Assembly: GCA_015231265.1 (NCBI GenBank)
Contig: JADGBX010000014.1
Span: 1 to 34,877, forward strand
DNA from: Magnetococcales bacterium
GTDB lineage: Bacteria; Pseudomonadota; Magnetococcia; Magnetococcales; JADGBX01
DNA: 34,877 nt
Reading direction: 5' to 3'
Positions within the stretch are counted from its first letter, which is position 1, and each line of letters starts with the position of its first letter. The notes below the pieces were generated by a model, which saw only the letters and a program-made list of their open reading frames with translations, was not told the origin of the DNA and made no database searches. Shown here piece after piece: positions 14,799-25,775 of this stretch. The translations under genes were made by a program, and so were the position numbers.

Positions 14799-17210
14799 TT
14801 AGAAAGCAATCTCCAACATGGTGATATCATCAGCCTGTTCATCGCCGTGCTGATGCTCCTGAACCTCCTCCAGAACCTGCTCCAAGAGACACTCCCGCTC
14901 ATCCGGCTCCTGTGTCACTATCTCCTCAAGGCGCGCTTGACCGAACATCACCCCTTTGCTGTCATCCGCCTCAATTACACCGTCCGAGTAGGCATAAACC
15001 CTGTCCCCGGAATCAAGGGTGATGGATTGAACGGCTTCCTCAGGCATGAGAAGCTCATGAATCCCCAACGGCAGGTGCCGCGATTCAATACGTGTTGCCA
15101 CACGACCTGCCCGCACAACCAGCATCTCCGGCAAGCCCGCATTGAACAGCCGCAATCGCTTCTCGCTCATACTCACTTCGATAAGACCTGCCGTCAGATA
15201 GAAACCGGTCGGCAATTTCAACGTAAGTTTCCGATTCATCTCATCGATGATTTCGAGAAGATCCAGATCCTTGGCGGTCATACTGTAGAAGATATCCGAC
15301 ACCAAAGGGCCGCCGATTGCCGAAGGCAGACCATGCCCGGTAAAATCACCAATCAGAATATGCTGGAGGCCATTGGGACGCTGAGCAGAGAGAAGCAGAT
15401 CACCCGCCGTCTTCTCAACGGGAGCAAGCAGGAAACGCAGGACACCGGGGTCAAACTGGTCAGAGCTGCGAATCCTGACCAAAATATTTTCGATAAACTT
15501 CCTCTCAAATGCCAGTTTATCGCGATGGTGCTTAACATCCTCAAGCGCCTGCTCCAAAGCCTCATCCACCCTCTTACGCTCAACAACACTCGCCAGTGTT
15601 CCACTGATGAGAGAAAGAAATCGCTCATACGCCTGTGACCGCACTATCGACCGCTTCAAATGGACACTCAGAACACCGATAAGGCCGTCTGAAGTGATGA
15701 TCGGCATGCAGTAGTGGCTCTGATCCTCTTCTCTTTTAAAGTGTGTTTGGGCGTTTTCCTCCTGAGATAAGGAGAAAACCAGCGCCTTCCTGGAAGCCGC
15801 CTCACCGCACAGACACTGCCCATAAGGCACACGTGCGCATTCAGATCGCACGTCGGCGGGCAGACCCTCCGCGGAGACCAGTCGCAACTTCTCGCTCTCG
15901 GTATCATCTTGAAGGAAGAGCGCTCCCTGGGCATCAGCCTCGCGCAGCCATGAGAGCCGTAGTGTCTGGGCCAACGCTTGATCCAGCTGCTCTTGAAGGG
16001 GTGCTCCACTCAATGCGAAACGGAGAATCGCTTCCGTAGTATCCTGCACCTCTTGTGACAACCCCTCCATCCAGACCGCCCGCAAACGCCTGATACGAGT
16101 CCTCATAAAGAAGAAGGCACCGACAACAACCAGAATCGTTGCAACAAGATAGAAGAAAAGAAACTTCTTATTGATCAGGAAGAGATCATCGGCAACAACA
16201 TGTGCAGGTCGGATGACGACAAGTTTCCACTGATCCAAATAGGGTTTGAATCCTACGACATCATCGTATGGAGAGAAGAGCGTACCGACACTCTCGATCT
16301 CTGCCATACTGCTCACGGGCTCGACAGTTGCGTAGGTCACCAATCCCCCGTCAAAACGTTTCTGTCCATTGCCATGGGGTGCCATCCAGCGCCAAAGAGC
16401 CGGATGGCGGATGGCAAATGTCCGATCTCGATTCTTCGACCACATAAACCCCCAGAGGTCGTCATATCTCGGACCGACCATCCAGTAGCCCGTACTATTC
16501 AACAGATGGAGTTCACAGCCGACGCATAACTCACGTCCGTCCAATCCACTCAGCAGATTCCGACCTGCATAGTTGAGCACCAACATCCCGATACGCTTGC
16601 CATCGATGGCATGCAGCATCATGCCAAAACGGATCACCGGATTGAACGGCAGCTCCACCTTGCCGTACTCGATATTGAGATCAAAAGGGGAGACGTAAAC
16701 GGCATTGGGGGTCATGCGTTGGACGTTGGAGACGTAATAACGGTTGCTTTTATCCTGAAGCTGATCCTTGGCAACCAGCTCTGTTCTACCCCCCGTACGA
16801 TTAACACGAACCCGTTCACGCCCGTGCTCGTCCAATAGACGTGCTTGGAGAAAATCTGCCTTGCGATCTGAAAACGCAAAGAGCATCTCTTCAACACCAG
16901 CGATAAAGAGGTGATCTCGATTACTGAGGGAGTGCATCAACTGCACCTGACGGGCAAGGACTTGAATATCCGCCATCACTGCATTGAATACACCGATAAG
17001 ATAGCGTGAATGCACTCGTACAGCACTTCTATCTACTAACTCCATACGCTCCTGATAGCGCGCTGAATCGAAAGCATAGATGGTGAAGAATGCCAGGGAG
17101 AGAATGATATAAAACGGGAAAAAAGCCTGAGAAAAATATGCCAGACGCCACTTCTCTTCGTCAGGTGCTTGCAGGTCCTGCACATCGGAATCGCTGTTGT
17201 GCATATCCAT
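14799..17210 (-). CDS. Membrane-bound SpoIIE-type PP2C phosphatase with periplasmic sensor and GAF domains
   Basis: 803 residues from the ATG at 17210 (a GTG at 17243 is also open). A transmembrane helix lies at about 30-47, a double Cache-like periplasmic sensor at about 50-340 (LLDEHGRERVRVN, YYVSNVQR, YVSPFDLNIEYGKVELPFNP), a second helix at about 347-370, a GAF domain at about 400-545 with GQCLCGEA, a coiled coil, and a SpoIIE/PP2C domain at about 580-803 with IGDFTGHGLPSAIGG, GDRVYAYSDGVIEA and ADDITMLE metal-binding Asp motifs. Such enzymes dephosphorylate anti-sigma-factor antagonists in partner-switching pathways; no STAS or anti-sigma gene is in this window, so the substrate is unknown. 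The sensor and GAF are close relatives of those in the hybrid kinase at 26693-32308. Confidence 0.88.
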   Translation of the reverse strand: MDMHNSDSDVQDLQAPDEEKWRLAYFSQAFFPFYIILSLAFFTIYAFDSARYQERMELVDRSAVRVHSRYLIGVFNAVMADIQVLARQVQLMHSLSNRDHLFIAGVEEMLFAFSDRKADFLQARLLDEHGRERVRVNRTGGRTELVAKDQLQDKSNRYYVSNVQRMTPNAVYVSPFDLNIEYGKVELPFNPVIRFGMMLHAIDGKRIGMLVLNYAGRNLLSGLDGRELCVGCELHLLNSTGYWMVGPRYDDLWGFMWSKNRDRTFAIRHPALWRWMAPHGNGQKRFDGGLVTYATVEPVSSMAEIESVGTLFSPYDDVVGFKPYLDQWKLVVIRPAHVVADDLFLINKKFLFFYLVATILVVVGAFFFMRTRIRRLRAVWMEGLSQEVQDTTEAILRFALSGAPLQEQLDQALAQTLRLSWLREADAQGALFLQDDTESEKLRLVSAEGLPADVRSECARVPYGQCLCGEAASRKALVFSLSQEENAQTHFKREEDQSHYCMPIITSDGLIGVLSVHLKRSIVRSQAYERFLSLISGTLASVVERKRVDEALEQALEDVKHHRDKLAFERKFIENILVRIRSSDQFDPGVLRFLLAPVEKTAGDLLLSAQRPNGLQHILIGDFTGHGLPSAIGGPLVSDIFYSMTAKDLDLLEIIDEMNRKLTLKLPTGFYLTAGLIEVSMSEKRLRLFNAGLPEMLVVRAGRVATRIESRHLPLGIHELLMPEEAVQSITLDSGDRVYAYSDGVIEADDSKGVMFGQARLEEIVTQEPDERECLLEQVLEEVQEHQHGDEQADDITMLEIAF

Positions 17211-17573
17211 TTCGCCAGAGTACCCTGGTAGCACCCGCCACACCGCAGGAGAGGAGGGAAAAGAGTCGCGTCACACAAGACCTGAACGGTCGATTTAGTC
17301 TCGCGAGATACCACCTGCACGCGTGACCAGTACTCTCCATCTCCAGTTTGACGGAATGCACTGCTGAAAAAAAGCGCGTATTGTCATAGCAGAATGGTAA
17401 TGTTGTAGGACAGAGTGTCACAGCTCTTGGGAGTTGGCAAGATCCACCCGGGACCCAAGAGCAGAGATTCGCATAGGACTCAACAGCTTGTTGCGTACAA
17501 CATCAACAACGCTCTTCAATGATCGATGACACATCCTCCACTTACACCCTCGCAAGAAAGGAATCCGGATACA
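17211..17573. other. Divergent intergenic region between the SpoIIE phosphatase and the alpha/beta hydrolase
   Basis: 363 bp with no gene recognised. It must hold the promoters of both divergent genes. The clearest structure is the 9-bp inverted repeat at 17423-17462, listed separately. No confident -35/-10 pair was seen on either strand. Confidence 0.5.
17423..17462. promoter_or_regulatory. 9-bp perfect inverted repeat (possible operator or leader hairpin)
   Basis: GCTCTTGGG at 17423-17431 is matched by CCCAAGAGC at 17454-17462, with a 22-nt spacer. It lies about 110 bp before the hydrolase start. It could be a protein-binding dyad or a hairpin in the leader. There is no T-tract after it, so it is not a standard terminator. 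Confidence 0.35.
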
Positions 17574-18536
17574 ATGCAGACTCGACGAACAGTGCTTATC
17601 GGTTGGATCGTTACATTCCTTAGTCTCATGGGAGCCTCCCAGGCCTCCAGTGCACCACCTGTCGTGATCATGGCCGACGGCTTCGGAGATTGCTGTACCC
17701 ATCGAATGACCACACTGATTGATGGACTGAAATCCATGGGAGCGGTCTTCCCCGCCATTCAGAAGCGTGGACTCAGTGGCGGTTCGTATGGTGATCACGT
17801 CAATCCCTGGAACAGCCTGACGGGCACGGATCAGGGTTTTGGCGTCAACATGGATCTGAGTTCCTATCTTTCGGCCAATCCCGAGAGCCTGATGGGAGCG
17901 GCATCCAGTTTCATGAATGGAGGCGGGAACAACACCGCCTCACTCCTGCAGCAGAACAAAGAGAAGATCATGCAGGCTGTGCGCAAAGGGAGTGATGACC
18001 AGTTCATGACTGAAGTCTCCAGCTATGTTGATAGCTTGCCAAAAGATCAACCGGTGATCCTGATCGGACACAGTTTCGGGGCTGATTCCGTGACAAAAGT
18101 CGCCAAAAGAATCAGCCGTCCCATTCTCTTTCTCGGCGCCTTGGATCCTGTCGGAGCTGGTGGAATGCGGCGGATGACCAAGGATCGTGAGATTCCAGGC
18201 AATGTGATCTACTTCTATAATCGCTGGCAGGAGAACGAGGTGTTCCCGTTTGATTTTGGGAAATCAGGCGCTTTCGGCCACTGTCGTGCCAAAACATGCG
18301 ATCAGAAAGAACAGTCCGTCGCCAAAAAGAGCTCAGGAACCCGATCCGGCTCTTCACTGGGTCATATTCCCTTCCCCTCAGACCCGTTCATTCAGCAGGA
18401 GATCCTGACTATTATCAAGCAGCTTCTCAGCACAGGATCGGCAAAAAGTGGCAGTAGTTCTTCGGACAGCAACAACAGCCTATCGCCGAAATCTGTGATG
18501 GAGAATCTTCCGGCGTCGTTGCCGAAACTCTTCTGA
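17574..18536 (+). CDS. Secreted alpha/beta hydrolase (lipase/esterase-like)
   Basis: 320 residues. The signal peptide MQTRRTVLIGWIVTFLSLMG precedes ASQASSA, a good signal peptidase I site. The nucleophile elbow is visible as PVILIGHSFGADSV (GxSxG, about residue 165), preceded by a VVIMADGF strand and followed by ILFLGALDPVG, where the Asp could be the acid of the triad. A His suitable for the third position occurs in LGHIPFPSDP about 80 residues later. These features fit a lipase-like or thioesterase-like fold, but no specific family was recognised. The last 35 residues are Ser-rich and likely disordered. An AAGGA site lies about 11 nt before the chosen ATG. Convergent with the serpin gene, 25 bp apart; any functional tie to it is speculative. 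Confidence 0.75.
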   Translation: MQTRRTVLIGWIVTFLSLMGASQASSAPPVVIMADGFGDCCTHRMTTLIDGLKSMGAVFPAIQKRGLSGGSYGDHVNPWNSLTGTDQGFGVNMDLSSYLSANPESLMGAASSFMNGGGNNTASLLQQNKEKIMQAVRKGSDDQFMTEVSSYVDSLPKDQPVILIGHSFGADSVTKVAKRISRPILFLGALDPVGAGGMRRMTKDREIPGNVIYFYNRWQENEVFPFDFGKSGAFGHCRAKTCDQKEQSVAKKSSGTRSGSSLGHIPFPSDPFIQQEILTIIKQLLSTGSAKSGSSSSDSNNSLSPKSVMENLPASLPKLF

Positions 18537-18561
18537 ATGAGTAGGGCGTGTCAGACGGCTG

Positions 18562-20055
18562 TCACCTTGAAGGATCGTTCATCCGCCCGAGAAAAATCAC
18601 TTGGCCGCTGGAGCGCTGGATGATCATATAGAGGAAGGGATGATCGGCTCGAAAAACGGGTGGCGGAGGAGGAGGGGCTGAATCGGGAGCACAGCCCAAT
18701 GCCATGAGAATCGCTGTGGCTGCTGCCGCTTCAGCCCCCTCTTCATTCACCTCAACCCTGGTTTTGTGAATCACCTTCGAAATAGAGAGCGATCGGTCGG
18801 GGTCCAAGGTGCCGGTAATGCCGGAAAAATCGGCCTGGACATCATCAAACGGCAATGCCATACCCATCTCGATCAGAAGATCAGAAAGCTCCATACTCTC
18901 TTCCGTTTTGAAACGGGGCAGAAAGATCTGCACCTCCCTGTTGACCAGACTCCTGCGCCAGTCGGCAACTGCCTCTTCTGAAAGTGCCGCTTCCAGATCG
19001 GCAAGCTGGGCGAGGTCTCTGGGCAACAGAAACAGCATGGCATGGTCGGATGGGCTTGGTGGCGCCTCAGACACCATCAACTCCCCACCGTCCAAAACCC
19101 CATCTGACCGCTCTTCAGAGGGTGTTCTCAAATCGTCACCGGAGACCGCTTGCGGTTTTCTGACACCATAGACAAGCTCGATGATCTGCATCGACGTCCC
19201 TTCGCCGTACAGAACCTCCCGCGTATCCTGCATATAGGTTACCGGAACCGCCTCTGTTCCCACAGCAGGAAAGAAATCACCCTCCTGAGAGCATCCCGGA
19301 TCAAAAGGCACCATCCACGCCCCTTTGAAATAAAGAGCGTTCACAAGCACAAGGCGGGTCAATGGGGAGAGCATCTCGGGATCGATGATTTCAGGTATGC
19401 GTCCCCGTGTCTGTTCCGAGGTCCAACGATTGATCACACCGGCCGCTTCGACCGCCGCCTCCTGGTAATCCACCAGTTCATACTTGGAACCCAGGATATC
19501 CCGCACCAGTCGCAAATAACTCTCCCTGGGAGCATCACCGGTCTGCCCCCACAGACTGTTTGCCACACGGTAGGTAAGCCCACATCTCTCCGCGCTCTCG
19601 ATCATGGAATCTTGAAGCGCACCCACTGCCGCAATTAGACGTGCTTCGGAGAGTTCTGGAAGGGAAAGAATCTGCCGCATCTGTGCTGCAGTCTCGTTTC
19701 TGGCTCCCGCCAGGGCCATCGCCAGCGCTGTCACAATACTTGTCGGTGAGATGCACCGACTCTTGGCACTCTCTTGCCGTTGCTGAAACAGACGAAAAGC
19801 GAAACTGTTGATAGCATGAATCACAGCCTCTGCATCGGCAGAGAGCTTGCTCTCCCCCATCACGTCTCTTTGGTGAGAAGAGCTCAAGGCCGATGTAAAT
19901 GGTATGTGCGTTCGCTCCTCCTGTGCATATGTCACAGGCTCGTCGCTTGGAATGGCAATCACTTCATCAGTAGGAACGTGAGACGGAGTATCATCGGCCA
20001 CTGCATTATCTTTTCTTATCAAACGATTTATCAGTTTTTTCAGCTGACTCTCCAC
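18562..20055 (-). CDS. Serpin-family protease inhibitor with N-terminal extension
   Basis: 497 residues from a GTG with an AGGGG ribosome site. The first 80 residues are polar with no signal peptide. The serpin fold follows: ISPTSIVTALAMALAGARNETA (helix B), RVANSLWGQ, LVLVNALYFKGAWMVPFDP, YMQDTREVLYG and the C-terminal FRADHPFLYMIIQRSSGQVI. The reactive-centre hinge EEGAEAAAATAI has the small residues needed for loop insertion, so it is predicted to be inhibitory. By register P2-P1-P1' fall near L-G-C, but the true scissile bond cannot be fixed. Unusual is a polar insert of about 40 residues (PQAVSGDDLRTPSEERSDG, then VLDGGELMVSEAPPSPSD) in a region normally compact. Serpins are sporadic in bacteria and may neutralise own or foreign serine proteases. 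Without a signal it may act in the cytoplasm. Confidence 0.92.
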   Translation of the reverse strand: MESQLKKLINRLIRKDNAVADDTPSHVPTDEVIAIPSDEPVTYAQEERTHIPFTSALSSSHQRDVMGESKLSADAEAVIHAINSFAFRLFQQRQESAKSRCISPTSIVTALAMALAGARNETAAQMRQILSLPELSEARLIAAVGALQDSMIESAERCGLTYRVANSLWGQTGDAPRESYLRLVRDILGSKYELVDYQEAAVEAAGVINRWTSEQTRGRIPEIIDPEMLSPLTRLVLVNALYFKGAWMVPFDPGCSQEGDFFPAVGTEAVPVTYMQDTREVLYGEGTSMQIIELVYGVRKPQAVSGDDLRTPSEERSDGVLDGGELMVSEAPPSPSDHAMLFLLPRDLAQLADLEAALSEEAVADWRRSLVNREVQIFLPRFKTEESMELSDLLIEMGMALPFDDVQADFSGITGTLDPDRSLSISKVIHKTRVEVNEEGAEAAAATAILMALGCAPDSAPPPPPPVFRADHPFLYMIIQRSSGQVIFLGRMNDPSR

Positions 20056-23020
<2,965 letters not shown>

Positions 23021-23083
23021 TTCCTAGCTGTTTCATAAACAGGTGATCAAGAACTGATACGATCTGATCCTCTGTTGTCGGAA

Positions 23084-23120
23084 AAAAAGCGGTCCCGGTT
23101 GAACTCCGGGGCCGCTTTTT
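23084..23120 (+). terminator. Rho-independent terminator after icd
   Basis: The stem GCGGTCCCGG pairs with CCGGGGCCGC (one T-G wobble) around a 7-nt loop, flanked by AAAAA upstream and TTTTT downstream. It lies about 65 bp after the dehydrogenase stop. The A-tract would also let it work on the opposite strand. Confidence 0.9.
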
Positions 23121-23171
23121 GCGTCTTAGGCTGCGTACCACTCATAACAACAAGATCCGATTAGCGGACAG

Positions 23172-23705
23172 ATGGACATGAAGGAGAAAACCGTGCCTAA
23201 CGGTGCTGAAAAGGGCTTTCTGTGGAAGAAATTCAATACTCTGAAAATCTTTGAAAAAATGATCTGCCTGGTGTTCCAGGTGATTCTGCTTTTCATCATC
23301 CTTGGCCTGCTTGTAGGAACAGCCAAACTGGTCCTGCAACTGGGCAATGTGATTCTGGACGGTCATCTGGCCAGCCACTTCCTGCATCTGATCTCGGACG
23401 TTCTCACTCTCTTTGTTCTGATCGAACTCTCCCGCTCACTGGTTGATTACTTCAGCACCAACCGACTTCGCCTCACCTTTATCGTCGATGCAGGCATTGT
23501 CTTTGTGCTGCGAGAGATTATGATCAAGCTGTTTGAACACAAGATCACCAACGAGCAGATATACGCCTTAGGCACACTTCTGCTGATTCTCGGGGTATTG
23601 AGAACATCGGCGGTAGTGGTCTTTCAACGTGAGAAGCAGATGACCGAAGCATCAGGAACAAAAGCAAAGGTGGAGAATCAGTGCCCGGTGTTAAAGGAAG
23701 CGTGA
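23172..23705 (+). CDS. PsiE-like (phosphate-starvation-inducible E family) membrane protein
   Basis: 177 residues with four hydrophobic helices: about 30-55 (FQVILLFIILGLLVGTAKLV), 70-90 (HLISDVLTLFVLIELSRSLV), 100-118 (LTFIVDAGIVFVLREIMI) and 128-150 (IYALGTLLLILGVLRTSAVV). The LIELSRSLVDYF and VLREIMIKLF blocks match the PsiE domain family of small inner-membrane proteins of unknown biochemical function. Start is ATG 23172 or the second ATG six bases later; neither has a strong ribosome site. The C-terminal 25 residues are polar and cytoplasmic. The gene stands between the icd terminator and a MITE copy and is probably transcribed on its own. No phosphate-regulation box was identified. Confidence 0.75.
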   Translation: MDMKEKTVPNGAEKGFLWKKFNTLKIFEKMICLVFQVILLFIILGLLVGTAKLVLQLGNVILDGHLASHFLHLISDVLTLFVLIELSRSLVDYFSTNRLRLTFIVDAGIVFVLREIMIKLFEHKITNEQIYALGTLLLILGVLRTSAVVVFQREKQMTEASGTKAKVENQCPVLKEA

Positions 23706-23746
23706 TGGGGCAAAACAGGGATTGTACGGGGTAGGAGGTTCACAAC

Positions 23747-23932
23747 TAGGGCGTGTCCTCAATGAGAACGAATCAGCGTTTGTGACTGAAAATACAGCAG
23801 GCAATGCGTGAGGAGCGCGGTTTGGCACGGCCAAAGAAGCGACAAACAACGCAGCATGGTGCATTTACAGGCCAAACCCGAAAGGCAGGCGGCACGCCAG
23901 CGCGGTTTCGGGCTCATTGAGGACACGCTCTA
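23747..23932 (+). mobile_element. 186-bp MITE-like element, copy B
   Basis: Begins TAGGGCGTGTCCTCAATGAG and ends CTCATTGAGGACACGCTCTA, which are 20-bp terminal inverted repeats with one mismatch. It has the same length and internal sequence as copy C at 32517. An internal GGTTTGGC/GCCAAACC pair (23819-23826 and 23871-23878) is kept. It encodes nothing. It lies 41 bp after the PsiE-like stop and 19 bp before the alanine dehydrogenase ATG, leaving only that gene's ribosome site between. Confidence 0.88.
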
Positions 23933-23951
23933 AGTAACCTGGAGGTGGTCC

Positions 23952-25076
23952 ATGATCGTTGGTGTCGTTAGAGAGATCCGTGCGGATGAATCCCGCGTCG
24001 CCCTCACTCCCGCAGGGGTGGCATCTCTGATCCAACGAGGCCACCAAGTACTGGTGGAACAGGAAGCTGGTGTGGCCAGCGGGTTTCCCGACACCCTCTA
24101 CCAACTCCAAGGGGCCGAAATAGTGGCCACTGCCAAAGAGGTGTTCCACACTGCCGAGATGATCGTCAAAGTGAAGGAGCCTCAACCCGAGGAGTTCGGG
24201 TTGCTTCGCAAAGGACAGATTCTCTTCACCTTCCTCCACTTGGCATCCTCATTGGAATTGACTCGGGGGGTGCTGGATTCCGGCTGTATCGCCATCGCCT
24301 ACGAGACCATTGAAGATACTCAAGGGAACCACCCCTTGTTAACACCCATGTCCGAGATCGCAGGACGTATGGCCGTTCAACAGGGAGCCCGTTTTTTGGA
24401 ACGCCCTGCCGGCGGCATCGGTATCCTGCTGGGAGGTGTTCCCGGCGTCGCACCAGCTTCTGTTGTTGTCTTGGGAGGGGGGTCCGTCGGCAGTGAAGCA
24501 GCTCGCATTGCTGCTGGTATGGGCGCATCGGTCACCCTGCTGGATATTGATCTGCAACGCCTGCGTTCACTGGAATACACCCTTCCGGCCAACGTCACCA
24601 CGCTCCACTCCAATCCCTCGACAGTGCGCCAGGTAATCCCCACAGCCCATCTGGTGATCAGTGGTGTCCTTCTGCCCGGAAAGCGTTCGCCCCATCTGAT
24701 CGATCGTGCCCTGCTGAAACAGATGCGCCCTGGAGCGGTTATCGTCGATGTTGCTATCGACCAGGGAGGATCGGTGGAGACATCTCGCCCCACCAGTCAC
24801 GCCTCTCCCACCTTTGTCGAAGAGGGCGTGATCCACTACTGTGTTCCCAACATGCCGGGAGCTCTTCCGGCAACAGCAACACACGCCCTGACCCAGGCGA
24901 CTCTGTCCCATATCATCACCCTAGCCGATGAGGGGTTCGTGGGAGCGCTGGGCAAGGATCCCTGCCTGCGCCCGGGAGTTGCCGTCATGAATGGTGAGAT
25001 CACCTGTCGTGGAGTGGCCGAAGCTTTCGATCTCACCTATGTTACTCTTGAGGATGCGCTCGGAACCCACACTTGA
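23952..25076 (+). CDS. ald: Alanine dehydrogenase
   Basis: 374 residues, the standard length. It interconverts L-alanine and pyruvate plus ammonia with NAD(H) in the cytoplasm. The N-terminal domain has ESRVALTPAG (substrate Arg), MIVKVKEPQ (catalytic/binding Lys) and LFTFLHLAS (catalytic His). The conserved PMSEIAGRMAVQQGARFLE block and the Rossmann VVVLGGGSVGSEAARIAAGM follow, and VDVAIDQGG holds the catalytic Asp. The family's GGVPGVAPA loop is intact. GGAGG is placed well before the ATG at 23952. The MITE copy ends 19 bp upstream, so any promoter must lie inside or beyond it. An exporter gene follows after 18 bp, suggesting an ald-exporter operon for alanine turnover. Confidence 0.96.
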   Translation: MIVGVVREIRADESRVALTPAGVASLIQRGHQVLVEQEAGVASGFPDTLYQLQGAEIVATAKEVFHTAEMIVKVKEPQPEEFGLLRKGQILFTFLHLASSLELTRGVLDSGCIAIAYETIEDTQGNHPLLTPMSEIAGRMAVQQGARFLERPAGGIGILLGGVPGVAPASVVVLGGGSVGSEAARIAAGMGASVTLLDIDLQRLRSLEYTLPANVTTLHSNPSTVRQVIPTAHLVISGVLLPGKRSPHLIDRALLKQMRPGAVIVDVAIDQGGSVETSRPTSHASPTFVEEGVIHYCVPNMPGALPATATHALTQATLSHIITLADEGFVGALGKDPCLRPGVAVMNGEITCRGVAEAFDLTYVTLEDALGTHT

Positions 25077-25094
25077 CCACACAGGAACGCATTA

Positions 25095-25724
25095 ATGAGC
25101 ATTGAATTGTGGCTCACATACGTCATGACGCTCTTGGTATTCTTCGTGACGCCCGGCCCCAGTCACCTCTTGATGCTCTCCAACAGCCTGAGTCACGGTT
25201 ACAAGCAAGCCAGATTCACGGCATGGGGTGACCTCACGGCCAACACACTCCAGATTATCGTCGCTGGTTCCGGTATGGTAGGAGTCGTTTATGCTTCACA
25301 AGAGGCCTTTATCCTCCTCAAATGGGCCGGTGTCGCCTATCTAATCTATCTGGCTGTTCTAAAGTGGAGAAGCGCGTCACCCCCCTCCCCGGCACTACAC
25401 AAAGGCTTTTATTACAGTACGAGCCGACGACTCCTCTTCATGCAGGGGTTTCTAACCTCTGCTGCCAACCCGAAGGCTGTGGTATTCTTTGCGGCACTCT
25501 TTCCGCAGTTCCTCACTCCCGGCTCGGATCTATTTCTACAGATCACGCTTCTCGGTTTTACCTATATCGTGATGGATGGCCTATTCCTGCTCTTCTATGG
25601 CCGCTGTGCTGATTGGTTTTCACACTGCATGAAACAGCAAACACACGCGCTCTTGTCTCGACTCTCGGCACTCTGTCTGCTGGCAACGGCTGGGTTTCTG
25701 GCAGTACGAGGATTGGAAGAGTAG
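25095..25724 (+). CDS. LysE/RhtB-family amino-acid exporter
   Basis: 209 residues, the usual RhtB/LysE size, with six predicted membrane helices. The signature near the N-terminus, VFFVTPGPSHLLMLSNSLSHG, matches the family pattern PGP-xxxxxxxxxxxG. Further blocks are LLKWAGVAYLIYLAVLKWRS and FLTSAANPKAVVFFAALFPQ, where the NPKA motif is diagnostic. Members export amino acids or homoserine lactones across the inner membrane. Starting 18 bp after alanine dehydrogenase with its own AGGAA site, it is likely co-transcribed, and an alanine-family substrate is a reasonable inference. It ends 51 bp before the convergent diguanylate cyclase gene. Confidence 0.92.
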   Translation: MSIELWLTYVMTLLVFFVTPGPSHLLMLSNSLSHGYKQARFTAWGDLTANTLQIIVAGSGMVGVVYASQEAFILLKWAGVAYLIYLAVLKWRSASPPSPALHKGFYYSTSRRLLFMQGFLTSAANPKAVVFFAALFPQFLTPGSDLFLQITLLGFTYIVMDGLFLLFYGRCADWFSHCMKQQTHALLSRLSALCLLATAGFLAVRGLEE

Positions 25725-25727
25725 ACA

Positions 25728-25755
25728 CTCTTGGATCATTGGACATATCCAAGAG
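25728..25755. terminator. Hairpin between convergent lysE-like and diguanylate cyclase genes
   Basis: CTCTTGGAT (25728-25736) and ATCCAAGAG (25747-25755) form a perfect 9-bp stem with a 10-nt loop, centred in the 51-bp gap between two gene ends. There is no T-tract on either side, so termination is inferred from position and symmetry only. Confidence 0.5.
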
Positions 25756-25775
25756 AAACCGAACAACCGAAGACT

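Noticed and set aside
18542-18552. TAGGGCGTGTC, an 11-base match to the MITE end, between the hydrolase and serpin genes
   Set aside because: No second end or internal MITE sequence follows. An 11-base match in a window this size has roughly a 2% chance, so a solo end is possible but not supported.
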